Notes under the pieces: generated by a model
The model's input: the letters and a program-made list of their open reading frames with translations, nothing else
The model's database searches: none
Told to the model about the DNA's origin: nothing
Assembly: GCF_021397715.1 (NCBI RefSeq)
Contig: NZ_CP090207.1
Span: forward strand, 3,348,001-3,412,000
DNA from: Pantoea agglomerans
Lineage (GTDB): Bacteria > Pseudomonadota > Gammaproteobacteria > Enterobacterales > Enterobacteriaceae
Direction: 5' to 3'
Length of the DNA stretch: 64,000 nucleotides
In this document: positions 8,554-17,565 of the stretch, one piece after another
How the letters are laid out: every line of letters begins with the position of its first letter
How positions within the stretch are numbered: position 1 is the first letter of the stretch
Made by a program: the position numbers and the translations under genes

Positions 8554-10011
8554 GTGTCTGAATTGTCTCAACTCTCTCCACAGCCACTGTGGGATATTTT
8601 CGCTAAGATTTGCTCTATTCCTCATCCCTCTTTTCATGAAGAAGCGCTGGCGAGTTACATCGTCGGCTGGGCCAAAGAGCAAGGCTTCTGGTGTGAGCGC
8701 GATCAGGTCGGCAATATCCTGATTCGTAAACCCGCCACTGCCGGGATGGAAAACCGCAAGCCCGTTGCGCTGCAGGCGCACCTCGATATGGTGCCGCAGA
8801 AGAATAACGATACCGTACACGACTTCACCAAAGATCCGATTCAGCCGTGGATTGATGGCGAATGGGTGAAAGCGCGCGGCACCACACTGGGCGCAGACAA
8901 CGGCATCGGTATGGCCTCGGCGCTGGCGGTGCTGGCTGACAGCAGCCTGACTCACGGTCCGCTGGAAGTGCTGCTGACCATGACCGAAGAAACCGGCATG
9001 GATGGGGCTTTTGGTCTGCAACCGAACTGGCTGCAGGCTGACATCCTGATCAACACCGATTCGGAAGAAGAAGGTGAGATCTACATGGGCTGCGCGGGTG
9101 GTATTGACTTCGTCACTACCCTGCCACTGACCCGTGAAGCGGTGCCTGCTGCGTTCGAGACCCTGAAGCTGACGCTGAAAGGGCTGCGCGGCGGTCACTC
9201 CGGTGCCGATATTCATATGGGCCTCGGCAACGCCAACAAACTGCTGGCGCGTTTCCTGGCGGCGCACGCTGCCGAACTGGACCTGCGTCTGCTGGCGTTT
9301 AGCGGCGGTACGCTGCGTAACGCCATTCCGCGTGAAGCCTTTGCGACCGTTGCCGTCGAGAGCCACAAGGCCGATGCGCTGAAATCTGCTGCGGCGCATT
9401 TCCTGACCGCCATCCAGAACGAGCACGGCATTAAAGAGCCGAACATCGCGCTGGTCACCGAACCGCTGGCCCATCAGGGTGAAGCATTAACCACTGACAG
9501 CCGCGATCGCTTCCTGAATCTGCTGAACAGCACGCCAAACGGTGTGATCCGTAATTCAGATGTGGCGAAAGGCGTGGTCGAAACTTCGCTGAATATCGGC
9601 GTAGTGACGATGGACGCGGATAAAGCCGAAATCAACTGCCTGATCCGCTCGCTGATCGACACCGGACGCGATTATGTGGTGCAGATGCTGACCTCGCTGG
9701 GCCAACTGGCAGGCGCGCAGACCAAAGCGAAAGGCGGCTACCCAGGCTGGCAGCCGGACGCGGACTCGCCGATCATGGCGCTGACCCGTCAGACCTATAT
9801 CGCGCTGTTCGACAAAACGCCCAACATTCAGGTGATTCATGCCGGTCTGGAGTGCGGTCTGTTCAAAAAACCTTATCCGCAGATGGATATGGTGTCGATC
9901 GGTCCGACCATCACCGGTCCACACTCACCGGATGAGCAGGTGCATATTGAAAGCGTCGGCCTTTACTGGAAATTGCTGACCACCTTGCTGAATGCGGTGC
10001 CAGAAAAGTAA
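8554..10011 (+). CDS. pepD: aminoacyl-histidine dipeptidase (peptidase D)
   Basis: A cytosolic two-zinc dipeptidase of the M20 family with broad activity, including on Xaa-His dipeptides such as carnosine. The 485-residue sequence follows E. coli PepD closely. Zinc and catalytic motifs visible are LQAHLDMVPQ (His/Asp), TLGADNGIGMA, TMTEETGMDG (general-base Glu), NTDSEEEGE, and the C-terminal GPTITGPHSPDE (His). Translation starts at a GTG (8554) preceded by CAGGAGA, and homology begins exactly there. A strong terminator follows the stop. Confidence 0.97.
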   Translation: MSELSQLSPQPLWDIFAKICSIPHPSFHEEALASYIVGWAKEQGFWCERDQVGNILIRKPATAGMENRKPVALQAHLDMVPQKNNDTVHDFTKDPIQPWIDGEWVKARGTTLGADNGIGMASALAVLADSSLTHGPLEVLLTMTEETGMDGAFGLQPNWLQADILINTDSEEEGEIYMGCAGGIDFVTTLPLTREAVPAAFETLKLTLKGLRGGHSGADIHMGLGNANKLLARFLAAHAAELDLRLLAFSGGTLRNAIPREAFATVAVESHKADALKSAAAHFLTAIQNEHGIKEPNIALVTEPLAHQGEALTTDSRDRFLNLLNSTPNGVIRNSDVAKGVVETSLNIGVVTMDADKAEINCLIRSLIDTGRDYVVQMLTSLGQLAGAQTKAKGGYPGWQPDADSPIMALTRQTYIALFDKTPNIQVIHAGLECGLFKKPYPQMDMVSIGPTITGPHSPDEQVHIESVGLYWKLLTTLLNAVPEK

Positions 10012-10030
10012 TCTCACCGCAAAAAGTTTA

Positions 10031-10054
10031 ACCAGGCTCCGGCCTGGTTTTTTT
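10031..10054 (+). terminator. Rho-independent terminator of pepD
   Basis: A seven-base-pair GC-rich stem (ACCAGGC with GCCTGGT) with a four-base loop is followed by seven T residues. Confidence 0.9.
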
Positions 10055-10158
10055 ATGCCTGCCGTGCCGCAATAGCATAATTCACCACCCTGAACGCCCT
10101 TCCCCACCTGAAACCGCCACGCTTTCGCGCTTCGCTGGTTATAGCCACCATTATGTCC

Positions 10159-10174
10159 AGATGTCTGGATGGCT
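10159..10174 (+). promoter_or_regulatory. candidate MetJ operator upstream of the sugar ABC transporter
   Basis: Two adjacent met-box octamers, AGATGTCT (7 of 8 to AGACGTCT) and GGATGGCT, lie 97 bases before the transporter start. The 16-mer differs at only two positions from the MetJ site of metN in this same window (AGACGTCTGGATGCCT). That resemblance is the main argument that the transporter belongs to the methionine regulon. The intergenic region 10055-10270 otherwise holds no gene. Confidence 0.6.
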
Positions 10175-10270
10175 AAGACCGTTTCGTGCTAGCTTATGCG
10201 CTTTCGGTCGTTGCCGCGCCTGAAGCTTCAGGAAAAAATGCGGCCAGTGATTCTTCAGGAGAATGGTGAC

Positions 10271-11776
10271 ATGGCTGCGTTAAACCGCCTTGAGATGCGT
10301 AACATCTCCATCGCTTTTGGCGGGTTCGCCGCGCTCACGTCGGTCGATTTTGTCAGCGAAGGCCACTCTGTTCACGCGCTGACCGGCGCGAATGGCGCAG
10401 GCAAATCGACCCTGATGGCGATACTGTCCGGTGCGCACAGCCACTACAGCGGCGAGATCCTGCTGGATGGTGAGCCGGTCTCCATCCGCACGCCGCGTGA
10501 TGCTAAACAGCTCGGTATCCATCTGGTTCAGCAGGAAGTAGACGTGGCACTGGTGCCGCAGCTCAGCGTGGCGGAAAACATTCTGCTGGATCGGCTGGCG
10601 GAGCCGGGTCACGGCTATCACTGGGGCGAGATCCGTCGCCAGGCGCGCACTCTGCTGGCACAGCTGGAGGTGACGCTGGACGTTAACCGGCTGGTTGAGC
10701 GCTGCACTCTGGCTGAAAAGCAACAGATTCTGCTGGCGCGTGCGCTGTCGCATCATTGCCGCTTTCTGATTCTGGATGAGCCGACCGCCCCGCTGGATCA
10801 GCATGAGAGCGAACGCTTGTTCACCGTGGTGCGTCGCCTGCAGGCCAGCGGCATCGGCGTGATTTTTATCTCGCACCGTATTCACGAACTGAAAGCGATC
10901 TGCGATCGCCTGACGGTACTGCGCGACGGCCGGCTGATTGAGAGCGGGCCGATGGCGGCGCTGAGTGGCGAGCAGATCGTGGAAAAAATGCTTGGGCATC
11001 AGCTCACCGATATCTATCCCGCCCGACGTGAACCGCAACCGCAGCCGCTGCTGCTGGCGGTTGACGGGCTGCATGATGAACATCTGTTGCAGGATATCTC
11101 GCTGCGGCTGCACAAAGGGGAAATTCTCGGCATCGCCGGACTGGCCGGTGCCGGCAAAACCGAACTGTGTAAAGCGCTGTTTGGCGCCAGTAAAAGCCGC
11201 ATCACTAAAGGCGAGCTGCACGGCCAGCCGTGGCGGCCGAAATCCCCGCACGATTCAGTCAGCCGGCGCATGGCGCTGGTGCCGGAAGAACGGCGTAAAG
11301 AAGGCATTTTTATTGATGAGTCGGTAGCGATGAACCTCAGCGTCAGTGCGGACGACAGTTTCTCTCGCTGGAGCCTGTTCGGGCATCGCCAGGCGTGGCG
11401 CTGGGCAGAACAGGTGATTCAGCGGCTTCAGGTGCGCACCACCGGCCCGGCCCAGCCGCTTCGTCGCCTCTCTGGCGGTAACCAGCAGAAAGTGGCGATT
11501 GGTAAATGGCTGCGCAACAACGCCGATGTCCTGATTTTCGATGAGCCGACCAAAGGCGTCGATATCAAAGCCAAAACCGAACTCTTCACCCTGATCGACA
11601 GCCTGGCGCGCGAAGGTAAAGGCATTATCTACGCGTCAGGTGAATTTTCTGAACTGGTCGGCTTATGCGACCGGATTTGCGTGCTGTGGGATGGACGCAT
11701 CGTAGCCGAACTGGCCGCGCGCGACGTTACCGAAGAGACGCTTTTGCTTTATTCCACCGGAGGAACCCCTGCGTGA
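10271..11776 (+). CDS. CUT2-type sugar ABC transporter, ATP-binding protein
   Basis: A 501-residue double ATPase of the RbsA/AraG/MglA family that drives import of a monosaccharide. The first domain has Walker A GANGAGKST, a degenerate signature (CTLAEKQQILLARAL) and Walker B FLILDEPTAP. The second has GLAGAGKTE, signature LSGGNQQKVAIGKW and DVLIFDEPTKGVD. The start at 10271 is chosen for its AGGAG site and for homology, since an upstream in-frame extension looks non-coding. It forms an operon with the permease and binding protein that follow. The substrate is not visible from the protein; the MetJ-like box upstream and the nearby mtn genes suggest methylthioribose (inference). Confidence 0.92.
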   Translation: MAALNRLEMRNISIAFGGFAALTSVDFVSEGHSVHALTGANGAGKSTLMAILSGAHSHYSGEILLDGEPVSIRTPRDAKQLGIHLVQQEVDVALVPQLSVAENILLDRLAEPGHGYHWGEIRRQARTLLAQLEVTLDVNRLVERCTLAEKQQILLARALSHHCRFLILDEPTAPLDQHESERLFTVVRRLQASGIGVIFISHRIHELKAICDRLTVLRDGRLIESGPMAALSGEQIVEKMLGHQLTDIYPARREPQPQPLLLAVDGLHDEHLLQDISLRLHKGEILGIAGLAGAGKTELCKALFGASKSRITKGELHGQPWRPKSPHDSVSRRMALVPEERRKEGIFIDESVAMNLSVSADDSFSRWSLFGHRQAWRWAEQVIQRLQVRTTGPAQPLRRLSGGNQQKVAIGKWLRNNADVLIFDEPTKGVDIKAKTELFTLIDSLAREGKGIIYASGEFSELVGLCDRICVLWDGRIVAELAARDVTEETLLLYSTGGTPA

Positions 11777-12774
11777 GCAGCAAAGAAACCAGCCTGAATC
11801 TGCCGTCCACGTCGTGGCGTCATCAACTGTTCGATTTCCTCTATAAATGGGGCATGTTACTGACGGTGGTGATCCTGATCGCTGCCTTTGGTCTGGCCTC
11901 AGACAGTTTTCTCGAACCCAATAACATCATCAATATTCTGCGATCGATTGCGATTGTCACGGTCATCGCGGTTGGCGTATCGATTTCACTCACCGTCGGC
12001 GGCTTTGATCTGTCGGTTGGCTCAACCGCTTCGCTGGCCAACGCGCTGGTGATATCGCTGTTTGTCTGGTACGGCATGGATACCACTCAGGCGATCCTGA
12101 TCACCCTGGCGCTCTGCACCCTGGTCGGGCTGTGTAACGCCTTTCTGATTGTGATCCTGCGCATCCCCGACATGCTGGCGACGCTGGCAACGCTGTTTGT
12201 GATTCAGGGCGTGGCGATGACCTACAGCTTTGGCGGTTCCATCACCGAAAACATGGTGCTGCCAGGCGGCGATATGGCGGAAGGCACCATTCCGGCAGCG
12301 TTTGGCCTGCTGGGCCAGGTGCCGACCATCGTCATTATTATGCTGGTGGTCACGGTGGTGGCGCAGCTGGCGCTGTCGCTGACCAAACATGGCCGCCGGA
12401 TGTATGCGCTGGGCGGCAATCCCGAAGCGGCGCGGCTCTCCGGTATCCGCACTACCCGCTATCGCGTGCTGGCCTATGTGATCGCCTCGCTGCTGGCCGG
12501 ACTGGGCGGCATTCTGCTCGCCTCGCGTATCGGCTCATCGCAGGTTAACGCCGGCGGCGGCTATCTGATGGACGCGGTGGCGGCAGCGTGGATCGGCTTC
12601 TCGCTGGCGGGATCGGGCAAACCGAATGCGCTCGGCACGCTGGTCGGTGCGGTGATCCTCGGGGTGCTGCAGAACGGGCTGGTGATGCTCTCCGTCCCCT
12701 ACTACGCCATGGACATTATTAAAGGACTGGTGCTGGCTCTGGCACTGGCCATGACCTATATTCAGCGCCGCTAA
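11773..12774 (+). CDS. CUT2-type sugar ABC transporter, permease
   Basis: A 333-residue hydrophobic inner-membrane protein of the RbsC/AraH family with about nine to ten transmembrane segments. It contains the family segment GVSISLTVGGFDLSVGST and a cytoplasmic-loop segment GLGGILLASRIGSSQVNAG. The GTG start (11773) overlaps the ATPase stop (GTGA) and has a GGAGGA site, showing translational coupling. It pairs with the upstream ATPase and the downstream binding protein. Confidence 0.92.
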   Translation: MSSKETSLNLPSTSWRHQLFDFLYKWGMLLTVVILIAAFGLASDSFLEPNNIINILRSIAIVTVIAVGVSISLTVGGFDLSVGSTASLANALVISLFVWYGMDTTQAILITLALCTLVGLCNAFLIVILRIPDMLATLATLFVIQGVAMTYSFGGSITENMVLPGGDMAEGTIPAAFGLLGQVPTIVIIMLVVTVVAQLALSLTKHGRRMYALGGNPEAARLSGIRTTRYRVLAYVIASLLAGLGGILLASRIGSSQVNAGGGYLMDAVAAAWIGFSLAGSGKPNALGTLVGAVILGVLQNGLVMLSVPYYAMDIIKGLVLALALAMTYIQRR

Positions 12775-12799
12775 GGCGCATTACCCGGAGTTGATAATA

Positions 12800-13867
12800 A
12801 TGCAAAAAATAACGCTCTCGCTGCTGGCACTGAGCCTGCTGAACGCCAGCGCCGCTTTCGCGGATACCGTCACCCCGGTACCGGCTGCCATCGCCAGCCA
12901 TGACGGCCCGATCCGCATCGCGGTGATCCGTAACCTCGGTTCTGACGATAACACCACCCAGTTTGTCGCCGGTGCCATTCAGCAGGGTCGCCAGCTGGGC
13001 TTTAAGGTCAGCACCTTTCTGAGCAACGGCGACGATGCGCGTTTCCAGGATTTCGTTAACCAGGCGATCAGCCAGAAGTATGACGGTATCGTGCTGTCGC
13101 ACGGCAAAGCGCCTTACGCCAGCGGCCTGGTCAAACGCATCGCCGACGCGGGCATTAAAGTGTCGGTGTTTGATACCCCGGTTGATAGCCCGATTGACGG
13201 TGTCACCGTCACCGCGCAGGATGACGCCTCTCTGGCGCAGCTGTCGCTGGGTCAGTTAATTAAAGATTTCAACGGCAAAGCCAATATCGTCAAACTGTGG
13301 GTCGCCGGTTTCCCGCCTATGGAACGCCGTCAGGTGGTGTACGAGAAACTGCTGAAGGAGAATCCAGGCATTCATCAGCTGGAGTCGATTGGCGCCGTCT
13401 CCACCGATGTTCAGGGCGATACCGCCAACAAGATTGGCGCCATTCTGGCTAAATACCCGAAAGGCAAAATCGATGCGATCTGGGGCGCGTGGGATGCGTT
13501 CAGCCAGGGCTCCTATAAAGCGCTACAGGAGAATGGCCGTACCGAGATCAAGCTCTACAGCATTGATGTCTCGAACCAGGATCTGCAACTGATGCGTGAG
13601 AAGAACAGCCCGTGGGTCCAGACCGTGGCGGTCGATCCTAAAACCATCGGCGCGGTGAACATGCGTCTGGTAGCGAAAAAGATTGCCGGTGAAGCGACGC
13701 CAGCCACGTATCAGTTTAAGGCGGCGTCGATCTCTCAGCAGCAGCTCAACAGCCAGCCCGGCGCGGTGAACGTTGCCTCGCTGAATAAAATCGTGCCTGG
13801 ATGGGGCGGTAATGATGATTTCGTCGCGCCGTGGTTTGCCACGCTGGCGGCGAAATATAAGAAGTAA
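12800..13867 (+). CDS. CUT2-type periplasmic sugar-binding protein
   Basis: The 355-residue precursor has a typical Sec signal (MQKITLSLLALSLL, cut after AFA) and then a type-1 periplasmic binding fold. Its landmarks are IRIAVIRNLGSDDNTTQFVAGA, DGIVLSHG, VSVFDTPVDSP and AIWGAWDAFSQG. It is longer than RbsB and carries an extra C-terminal segment ending AAKYKK. The ATG at 12800, nine bases after CGGAG, is preferred over a TTG three codons upstream. As third gene of the operon it sets the specificity; the ligand is unknown, with methylthioribose the proposed candidate. Confidence 0.9.
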   Translation: MQKITLSLLALSLLNASAAFADTVTPVPAAIASHDGPIRIAVIRNLGSDDNTTQFVAGAIQQGRQLGFKVSTFLSNGDDARFQDFVNQAISQKYDGIVLSHGKAPYASGLVKRIADAGIKVSVFDTPVDSPIDGVTVTAQDDASLAQLSLGQLIKDFNGKANIVKLWVAGFPPMERRQVVYEKLLKENPGIHQLESIGAVSTDVQGDTANKIGAILAKYPKGKIDAIWGAWDAFSQGSYKALQENGRTEIKLYSIDVSNQDLQLMREKNSPWVQTVAVDPKTIGAVNMRLVAKKIAGEATPATYQFKAASISQQQLNSQPGAVNVASLNKIVPGWGGNDDFVAPWFATLAAKYKK

Positions 13868-13873
13868 TTGGAT

Positions 13874-13901
13874 GTCAGCCTTACCGGTCGGTGAGGCTGA
13901 C
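13874..13901. terminator. stem-loop between the ABC operon and dinB
   Basis: A 12-base-pair stem (GTCAGCCTTACC with GGTGAGGCTGAC, one mismatch or wobble) with a four-base loop sits between the two convergent stop codons. There is no clear T run. Confidence 0.65.
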
Positions 13902-13903
13902 GG

Positions 13904-14959
13904 TTACAACCCCAGCAGCAGCTGCCGTTCCAGCTGCGGATCGAGCAGGGTGACGTGCAGCCCCACCAGCCTGACGCCCCGTCCGGCCCGGCGCTCATCC
14001 CAGGTTTTTCTGGCAATCGCGATCATGTCCTCTTTATTCAGCACCGGCCAGATATGCTCCTGGGTGGTCTGCTGAAAGTCGCTGAACTTGAGTTTCACCC
14101 CCTGACGCGCGACCTGCTTATCGGGTCGGATCTGGCCCAGCCGGCGATCCAGCTCGGCGTAGAGAAAATCGATGATCTCCAGGCAGGCGTCCCAGTCGTT
14201 AATGTCTTCTGCCAACGTACGCTCCACGCCGAGTGATTTACGTTCCCGCTCAACCACCACGTCACGCTCGTCGATGCCGTTGCTGCGCTCCCACAGCACC
14301 CGACCAAATTTACCAAAGCGCTTCAGCAGCTGGGCTAAATCTGCCTTCTGGACATCACCGCAGGTGACCAGCCCCATCTCTTCCAGCTTTTTTGCCGAGA
14401 CCTTGCCGACGCCAGGGATTTTTGCCAGCGGCAGCGTCAGTAAAAATCCGGACATCTCCGCTGGCGTGATAACAAACTGCCCGTCCGGCTTATTCAGGTC
14501 GGAGGCGATTTTTGCCAGGAATTTAATCGGGGCGATACCGGCCGAGGCGGTGAGCCGGGTCTCACGCAGGATGGTGGCGCGAATATCCTGGGCGATCAGG
14601 GTGGCGGAGCCGTGACAGTGTGGACTGTCTGTCACATCCAGATAGGCTTCATCCAGCGACAGCGGTTCAATCAGCGGTGTGTAGCGCGAGAAGATCTCGC
14701 GGATCTGCGCCGAGGCTTCTTTATAGGCGTCAAAGCGTCCGGGCAGCAGCCGCAGATGGGGACATAACTTCAGCGCCATCCCGGTCGGCATGGCGCTGCG
14801 CACGCCATATTTGCGCGCCGGATAGTTAGCGGTACTGATGACGCCGCGACGTTCGCGGCTGCCACCGATGGCAATCGGGATGTCACGCAACAGGGGATTA
14901 TCGCGCATCTCCACCGCAGCATAGAAGCAGTCCATATCGACATGAATGATTTTACGCAT
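13904..14959 (-). CDS. dinB: DNA polymerase IV
   Basis: A Y-family translesion DNA polymerase, SOS-induced and error-prone. The 351-residue product opens [20 protein letters not shown], holding the first catalytic Asp (D8) and the steric-gate region. It has the second acidic motif [10 protein letters not shown] and helix-hairpin-helix segments ([17 protein letters not shown]). The start at 14959 has a GGAGGGG site and matches the family. The C-terminus ([13 protein letters not shown]) is the beta-clamp-binding tail. A LexA site lies just upstream. The E. coli genes between dinB and pepD (yafNOP, prfH) are replaced here by the sugar transporter. Confidence 0.97.
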   Translation of the reverse strand: MRKIIHVDMDCFYAAVEMRDNPLLRDIPIAIGGSRERRGVISTANYPARKYGVRSAMPTGMALKLCPHLRLLPGRFDAYKEASAQIREIFSRYTPLIEPLSLDEAYLDVTDSPHCHGSATLIAQDIRATILRETRLTASAGIAPIKFLAKIASDLNKPDGQFVITPAEMSGFLLTLPLAKIPGVGKVSAKKLEEMGLVTCGDVQKADLAQLLKRFGKFGRVLWERSNGIDERDVVVERERKSLGVERTLAEDINDWDACLEIIDFLYAELDRRLGQIRPDKQVARQGVKLKFSDFQQTTQEHIWPVLNKEDMIAIARKTWDERRAGRGVRLVGLHVTLLDPQLERQLLLGL

Positions 14960-14972
14960 ACCCCCTCCAGCA

Positions 14973-14988
14973 CTGGATAAGTATACAG
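14973..14988 (-). promoter_or_regulatory. LexA (SOS) box of dinB
   Basis: CTGTATACTTATCCAG on the minus strand keeps CTGT and CAG with an eight-base spacing (CTGT-N8-CCAG). It is nearly the same as the dinB box of E. coli as recalled. It lies 13 bases before the dinB start codon. Confidence 0.85.
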
Positions 14989-15203
14989 TTGGCGAAGGTA
15001 ACTGCAATATTTGTCGCGACCGGCATTAAAGTTTACAAATTTCTGGCCGTATTCTGTTCAGGAAATTGCGAATTTCTGGCGTGCTGTCTTGCTAAAAAAA
15101 CAGACAGTGTTTAATGTTGCGCTGCGGTAGCGGATAGTTCCGATAATGCAAGCAGAGACGCACGATGGCGTCATTGTTCTCTTCACCTCAAGGTACACAC
15201 AGC

Positions 15204-15944
15204 ATGGGCAAAATCGCACTCCTGTTTGCGATGATTTTACTGCCAGCCCTCAGCATGGCAATGACCCCCGAACCCGCGCAGCAAGCGGCACCGGTCAGTA
15301 AAGAATTAAAGAAACAGTTACTCGGCACGCCGGTCTATATTCAGATTTTCAAGGAAGAGCGTACCCTCGAACTGTACGGCAAAATTGGTAACGAATACCG
15401 CCTGCTGGATACCTACCGCATCTGTAATTTTTCTGGTGGCCTCGGCCCGAAACGTCGTGAAGGCGATTTCAAAAGCCCGGAAGGATTTTATAACGTCAGG
15501 CTGAACCAGCTGAAACCGGATAGCCGGTTTTATCGCGCGATCAACATCGGCTTTCCGAATCAGTACGATCGCAATCAGGGCTACAGCGGTAACTACCTGA
15601 TGATCCATGGCGACTGCAAATCGATTGGCTGCTACGCCATGACTAACGCCTATATGGATGAGATTTTTACTTATGTGAATGCGGCGCTGCGTAACGGCCA
15701 GCAGGATATCAGCATCAGTATCTATCCGTTCCGCATGACCGACAGCAATATGCAGCGTCACCGTTACTCCACCTACGCCAGTTTCTGGCAGCAGTTGCAG
15801 CCGGGTTACGCTTATTTTGCGAAGTATCACCAGCCGCCGACGGTGAATGTCACCAGCGGTAAGTATGTGATGAACAGCAGCCCGGTCGTGACCAATCCCG
15901 ATGCTGCTTCACGCTCATTCCTGGCGCTCTCCAAGGCAGAATAA
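15204..15944 (+). CDS. yafK: L,D-transpeptidase-family murein enzyme YafK (LdtF/DpaA)
   Basis: A YkuD-domain periplasmic protein. In E. coli it releases Braun lipoprotein from meso-DAP or modulates L,D-crosslinking. The product is 246 residues from the chosen start ([10 protein letters not shown], signal peptide cut near SMA). It carries the catalytic motif [13 protein letters not shown], with the nucleophilic Cys after SIG. An ATG at 15165 gives a longer frame but places non-signal residues first. The 3' end overlaps the convergent yafJ by 30 bp. Confidence 0.92.
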   Translation: MGKIALLFAMILLPALSMAMTPEPAQQAAPVSKELKKQLLGTPVYIQIFKEERTLELYGKIGNEYRLLDTYRICNFSGGLGPKRREGDFKSPEGFYNVRLNQLKPDSRFYRAINIGFPNQYDRNQGYSGNYLMIHGDCKSIGCYAMTNAYMDEIFTYVNAALRNGQQDISISIYPFRMTDSNMQRHRYSTYASFWQQLQPGYAYFAKYHQPPTVNVTSGKYVMNSSPVVTNPDAASRSFLALSKAE

Positions 15945-16682
15945 CGCCCACTCACCTGGCACAATCCGCTGCCAGGTTTCATTGGCCGTCAGCGGCTGCG
16001 TGGCAATCACCGTCACCACGTCGTGCGGCGTGGTGTGCTGCTGGAAATCAACTTCGACATCCTGATCGAGCAGCTGCGCGCGGCCAAACGGCGCGCGCCG
16101 GGTGATCCAGAACAGGTTGGTGGAGCAGAAAGCCATCAGATAACGCCCATCCGACAGCAGCATGTTAAACACCCCTTTCTGCCGCAGGCTGCCCGCCAGC
16201 TCGCCGATAAAGCGAAACACCGCGGGCCAGTTGCCCGGCGTGCGCGGATAACGCGTCGCCAGCTGATGCAGAATCCAGCAGAACGCTTTCTCGCTGTCGG
16301 TCTCACCGACCGGGCGAAAGGTGCCGGTCTCAAGCTGCCGGTAGCCTTTTAACTGTCCGTTATGGGCATAGGTCCAGTTGCGGCCCCACAATTCGCGGGT
16401 AAACGGATGGGTATTTTCCAGCGAGACCTGACCACGATTCGCCTGGCGGATGTGCGCCACCACCGAATGCGATTTGATCGGATACTCCTGCACCAGCCGC
16501 GCTATCGGTGAGTTGAAGCTCGGCAGCGGATCTTTAAAGGTACGACAGCCCTTATCTTCGTAAAAGGTAATGCCCCAGCCATCTTTATGTGGGCCGGTTC
16601 CGCCACCACGCTGCACCAGGCCGGTAAAGCTGAAACAGATATCCGTGGGAACATTGGCGCTCATCCCGAGCAATTCGCACAT
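15915..16682 (-). CDS. yafJ: class II glutamine amidotransferase YafJ
   Basis: The 255-residue protein starts [14 protein letters not shown], so Cys2 becomes the N-terminal nucleophile after Met removal, as in all class II (Ntn) glutaminase domains. Further markers are [27 protein letters not shown] and AHNGQLKGY. The synthetase partner, if any, and the physiological substrate are unknown in the family. The start at 16682 is fixed by the need for Cys2. It is convergent with yafK and lies next to gmhA, as in E. coli. Confidence 0.93.
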   Translation of the reverse strand: MCELLGMSANVPTDICFSFTGLVQRGGGTGPHKDGWGITFYEDKGCRTFKDPLPSFNSPIARLVQEYPIKSHSVVAHIRQANRGQVSLENTHPFTRELWGRNWTYAHNGQLKGYRQLETGTFRPVGETDSEKAFCWILHQLATRYPRTPGNWPAVFRFIGELAGSLRQKGVFNMLLSDGRYLMAFCSTNLFWITRRAPFGRAQLLDQDVEVDFQQHTTPHDVVTVIATQPLTANETWQRIVPGEWALFCLGERQE

Positions 16683-16732
16683 AGCCACCGCCTTAGAGTC
16701 AGACGCCTCCCGCCAGGCGAGAGGCTAACGAG

Positions 16733-17311
16733 TTACTTCACCATCTCTTTTTCAATCAGCAGCATCAGGATATGGATCACTTTAATGTGGATCTCCTGAA
16801 TGCGATCGGCATAGCCAAAGTGCGGCACCCGGATTTCAATATCGGCACTGCCCGCCATCTTACCGCCATCTTTGCCGGTCAGGGTGATCACTTTCATCCC
16901 CTGCGCCCGTGCCGCCTCAATCGCCTTGATAATGTTGGCAGAGTTACCGGAGGTGGAGAGCCCCAGCAGCACGTCGCCCGGACGGCCTACCGCTTCAATG
17001 TAGCGTGAGAACACATAATCGTAGCCGAAGTCATTACTGACGCAGGAGAGATGGCTGACGTCTGAAATGGCGATCGCCGGATAGCCAGGACGATTTTCAC
17101 GATAGCGGCCGGTCAGCTCTTCAGCAAAATGCATCGCGTCGCAGTGCGACCCACCGTTGCCGCAGGAGAGCACCTTGCCGCCCGCCTTAAAGCTGTCTGC
17201 CAGCAGCACCGCAGCACGCTGGATCGCATGGATATTGGCGTCATCGCTAAGGAATTTATTTAGCGTATCAGCGGCTTCGTTAAGCTCAGAGCGGATGATG
17301 TCCTGGTACAT
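16733..17311 (-). CDS. gmhA: sedoheptulose 7-phosphate isomerase
   Basis: First enzyme of ADP-heptose synthesis for the lipopolysaccharide inner core, converting sedoheptulose-7-P to D-glycero-D-manno-heptose-7-P. The 192-residue SIS-domain protein has E. coli length and conserved blocks [33 protein letters not shown] and the C-terminal zinc-site segment [14 protein letters not shown]. It is divergent from fadE. The later pathway gene gmhB is also in this window (54387). Confidence 0.98.
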   Translation of the reverse strand: MYQDIIRSELNEAADTLNKFLSDDANIHAIQRAAVLLADSFKAGGKVLSCGNGGSHCDAMHFAEELTGRYRENRPGYPAIAISDVSHLSCVSNDFGYDYVFSRYIEAVGRPGDVLLGLSTSGNSANIIKAIEAARAQGMKVITLTGKDGGKMAGSADIEIRVPHFGYADRIQEIHIKVIHILMLLIEKEMVK

Positions 17312-17526
17312 AGGCGTGTCCTTTTTTAGGAGAGGTTAATCGCAGCAAGTTTAACGGAATGGCCGGGCAGCGCAAAGCATCACGCCATCCCCACCCGACT
17401 GCCGCTGGCATTATCTCTGCACAGCCGGAAGCGAAACGGGTCGAAAAATTGATTTTGTGAGTCAGGTTGTAATTGCGATGTAAACGAATTGATAAAAACA
17501 GCCAACTATTCTAAACCTCTATGCAT

Positions 17527-17543
17527 AACAGGTCAGACCTCTT
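17527..17543 (+). promoter_or_regulatory. FadR operator upstream of fadE
   Basis: AACAGGTCAGACCTCTT fits the FadR consensus (AACTGGTCNGACNTGTT), with the palindromic core AGGTCAGACCT, and lies 22 bases before the fadE start. It predicts repression of fadE by FadR that is relieved by long-chain acyl-CoA. Confidence 0.75.
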
Positions 17544-17565
17544 ACTTCTTATGGAGTGGTTCATT

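Noticed and set aside
8419..9474. Long minus-strand open frame (351 codons) across pepD
   Set aside because: Antisense shadow of the well-conserved pepD gene; no recognisable domain.
10280..11251. Minus-strand open frame (323 codons) across the sugar ABC ATPase
   Set aside because: Antisense shadow in a GC-rich gene with codon bias that suppresses antisense stops.
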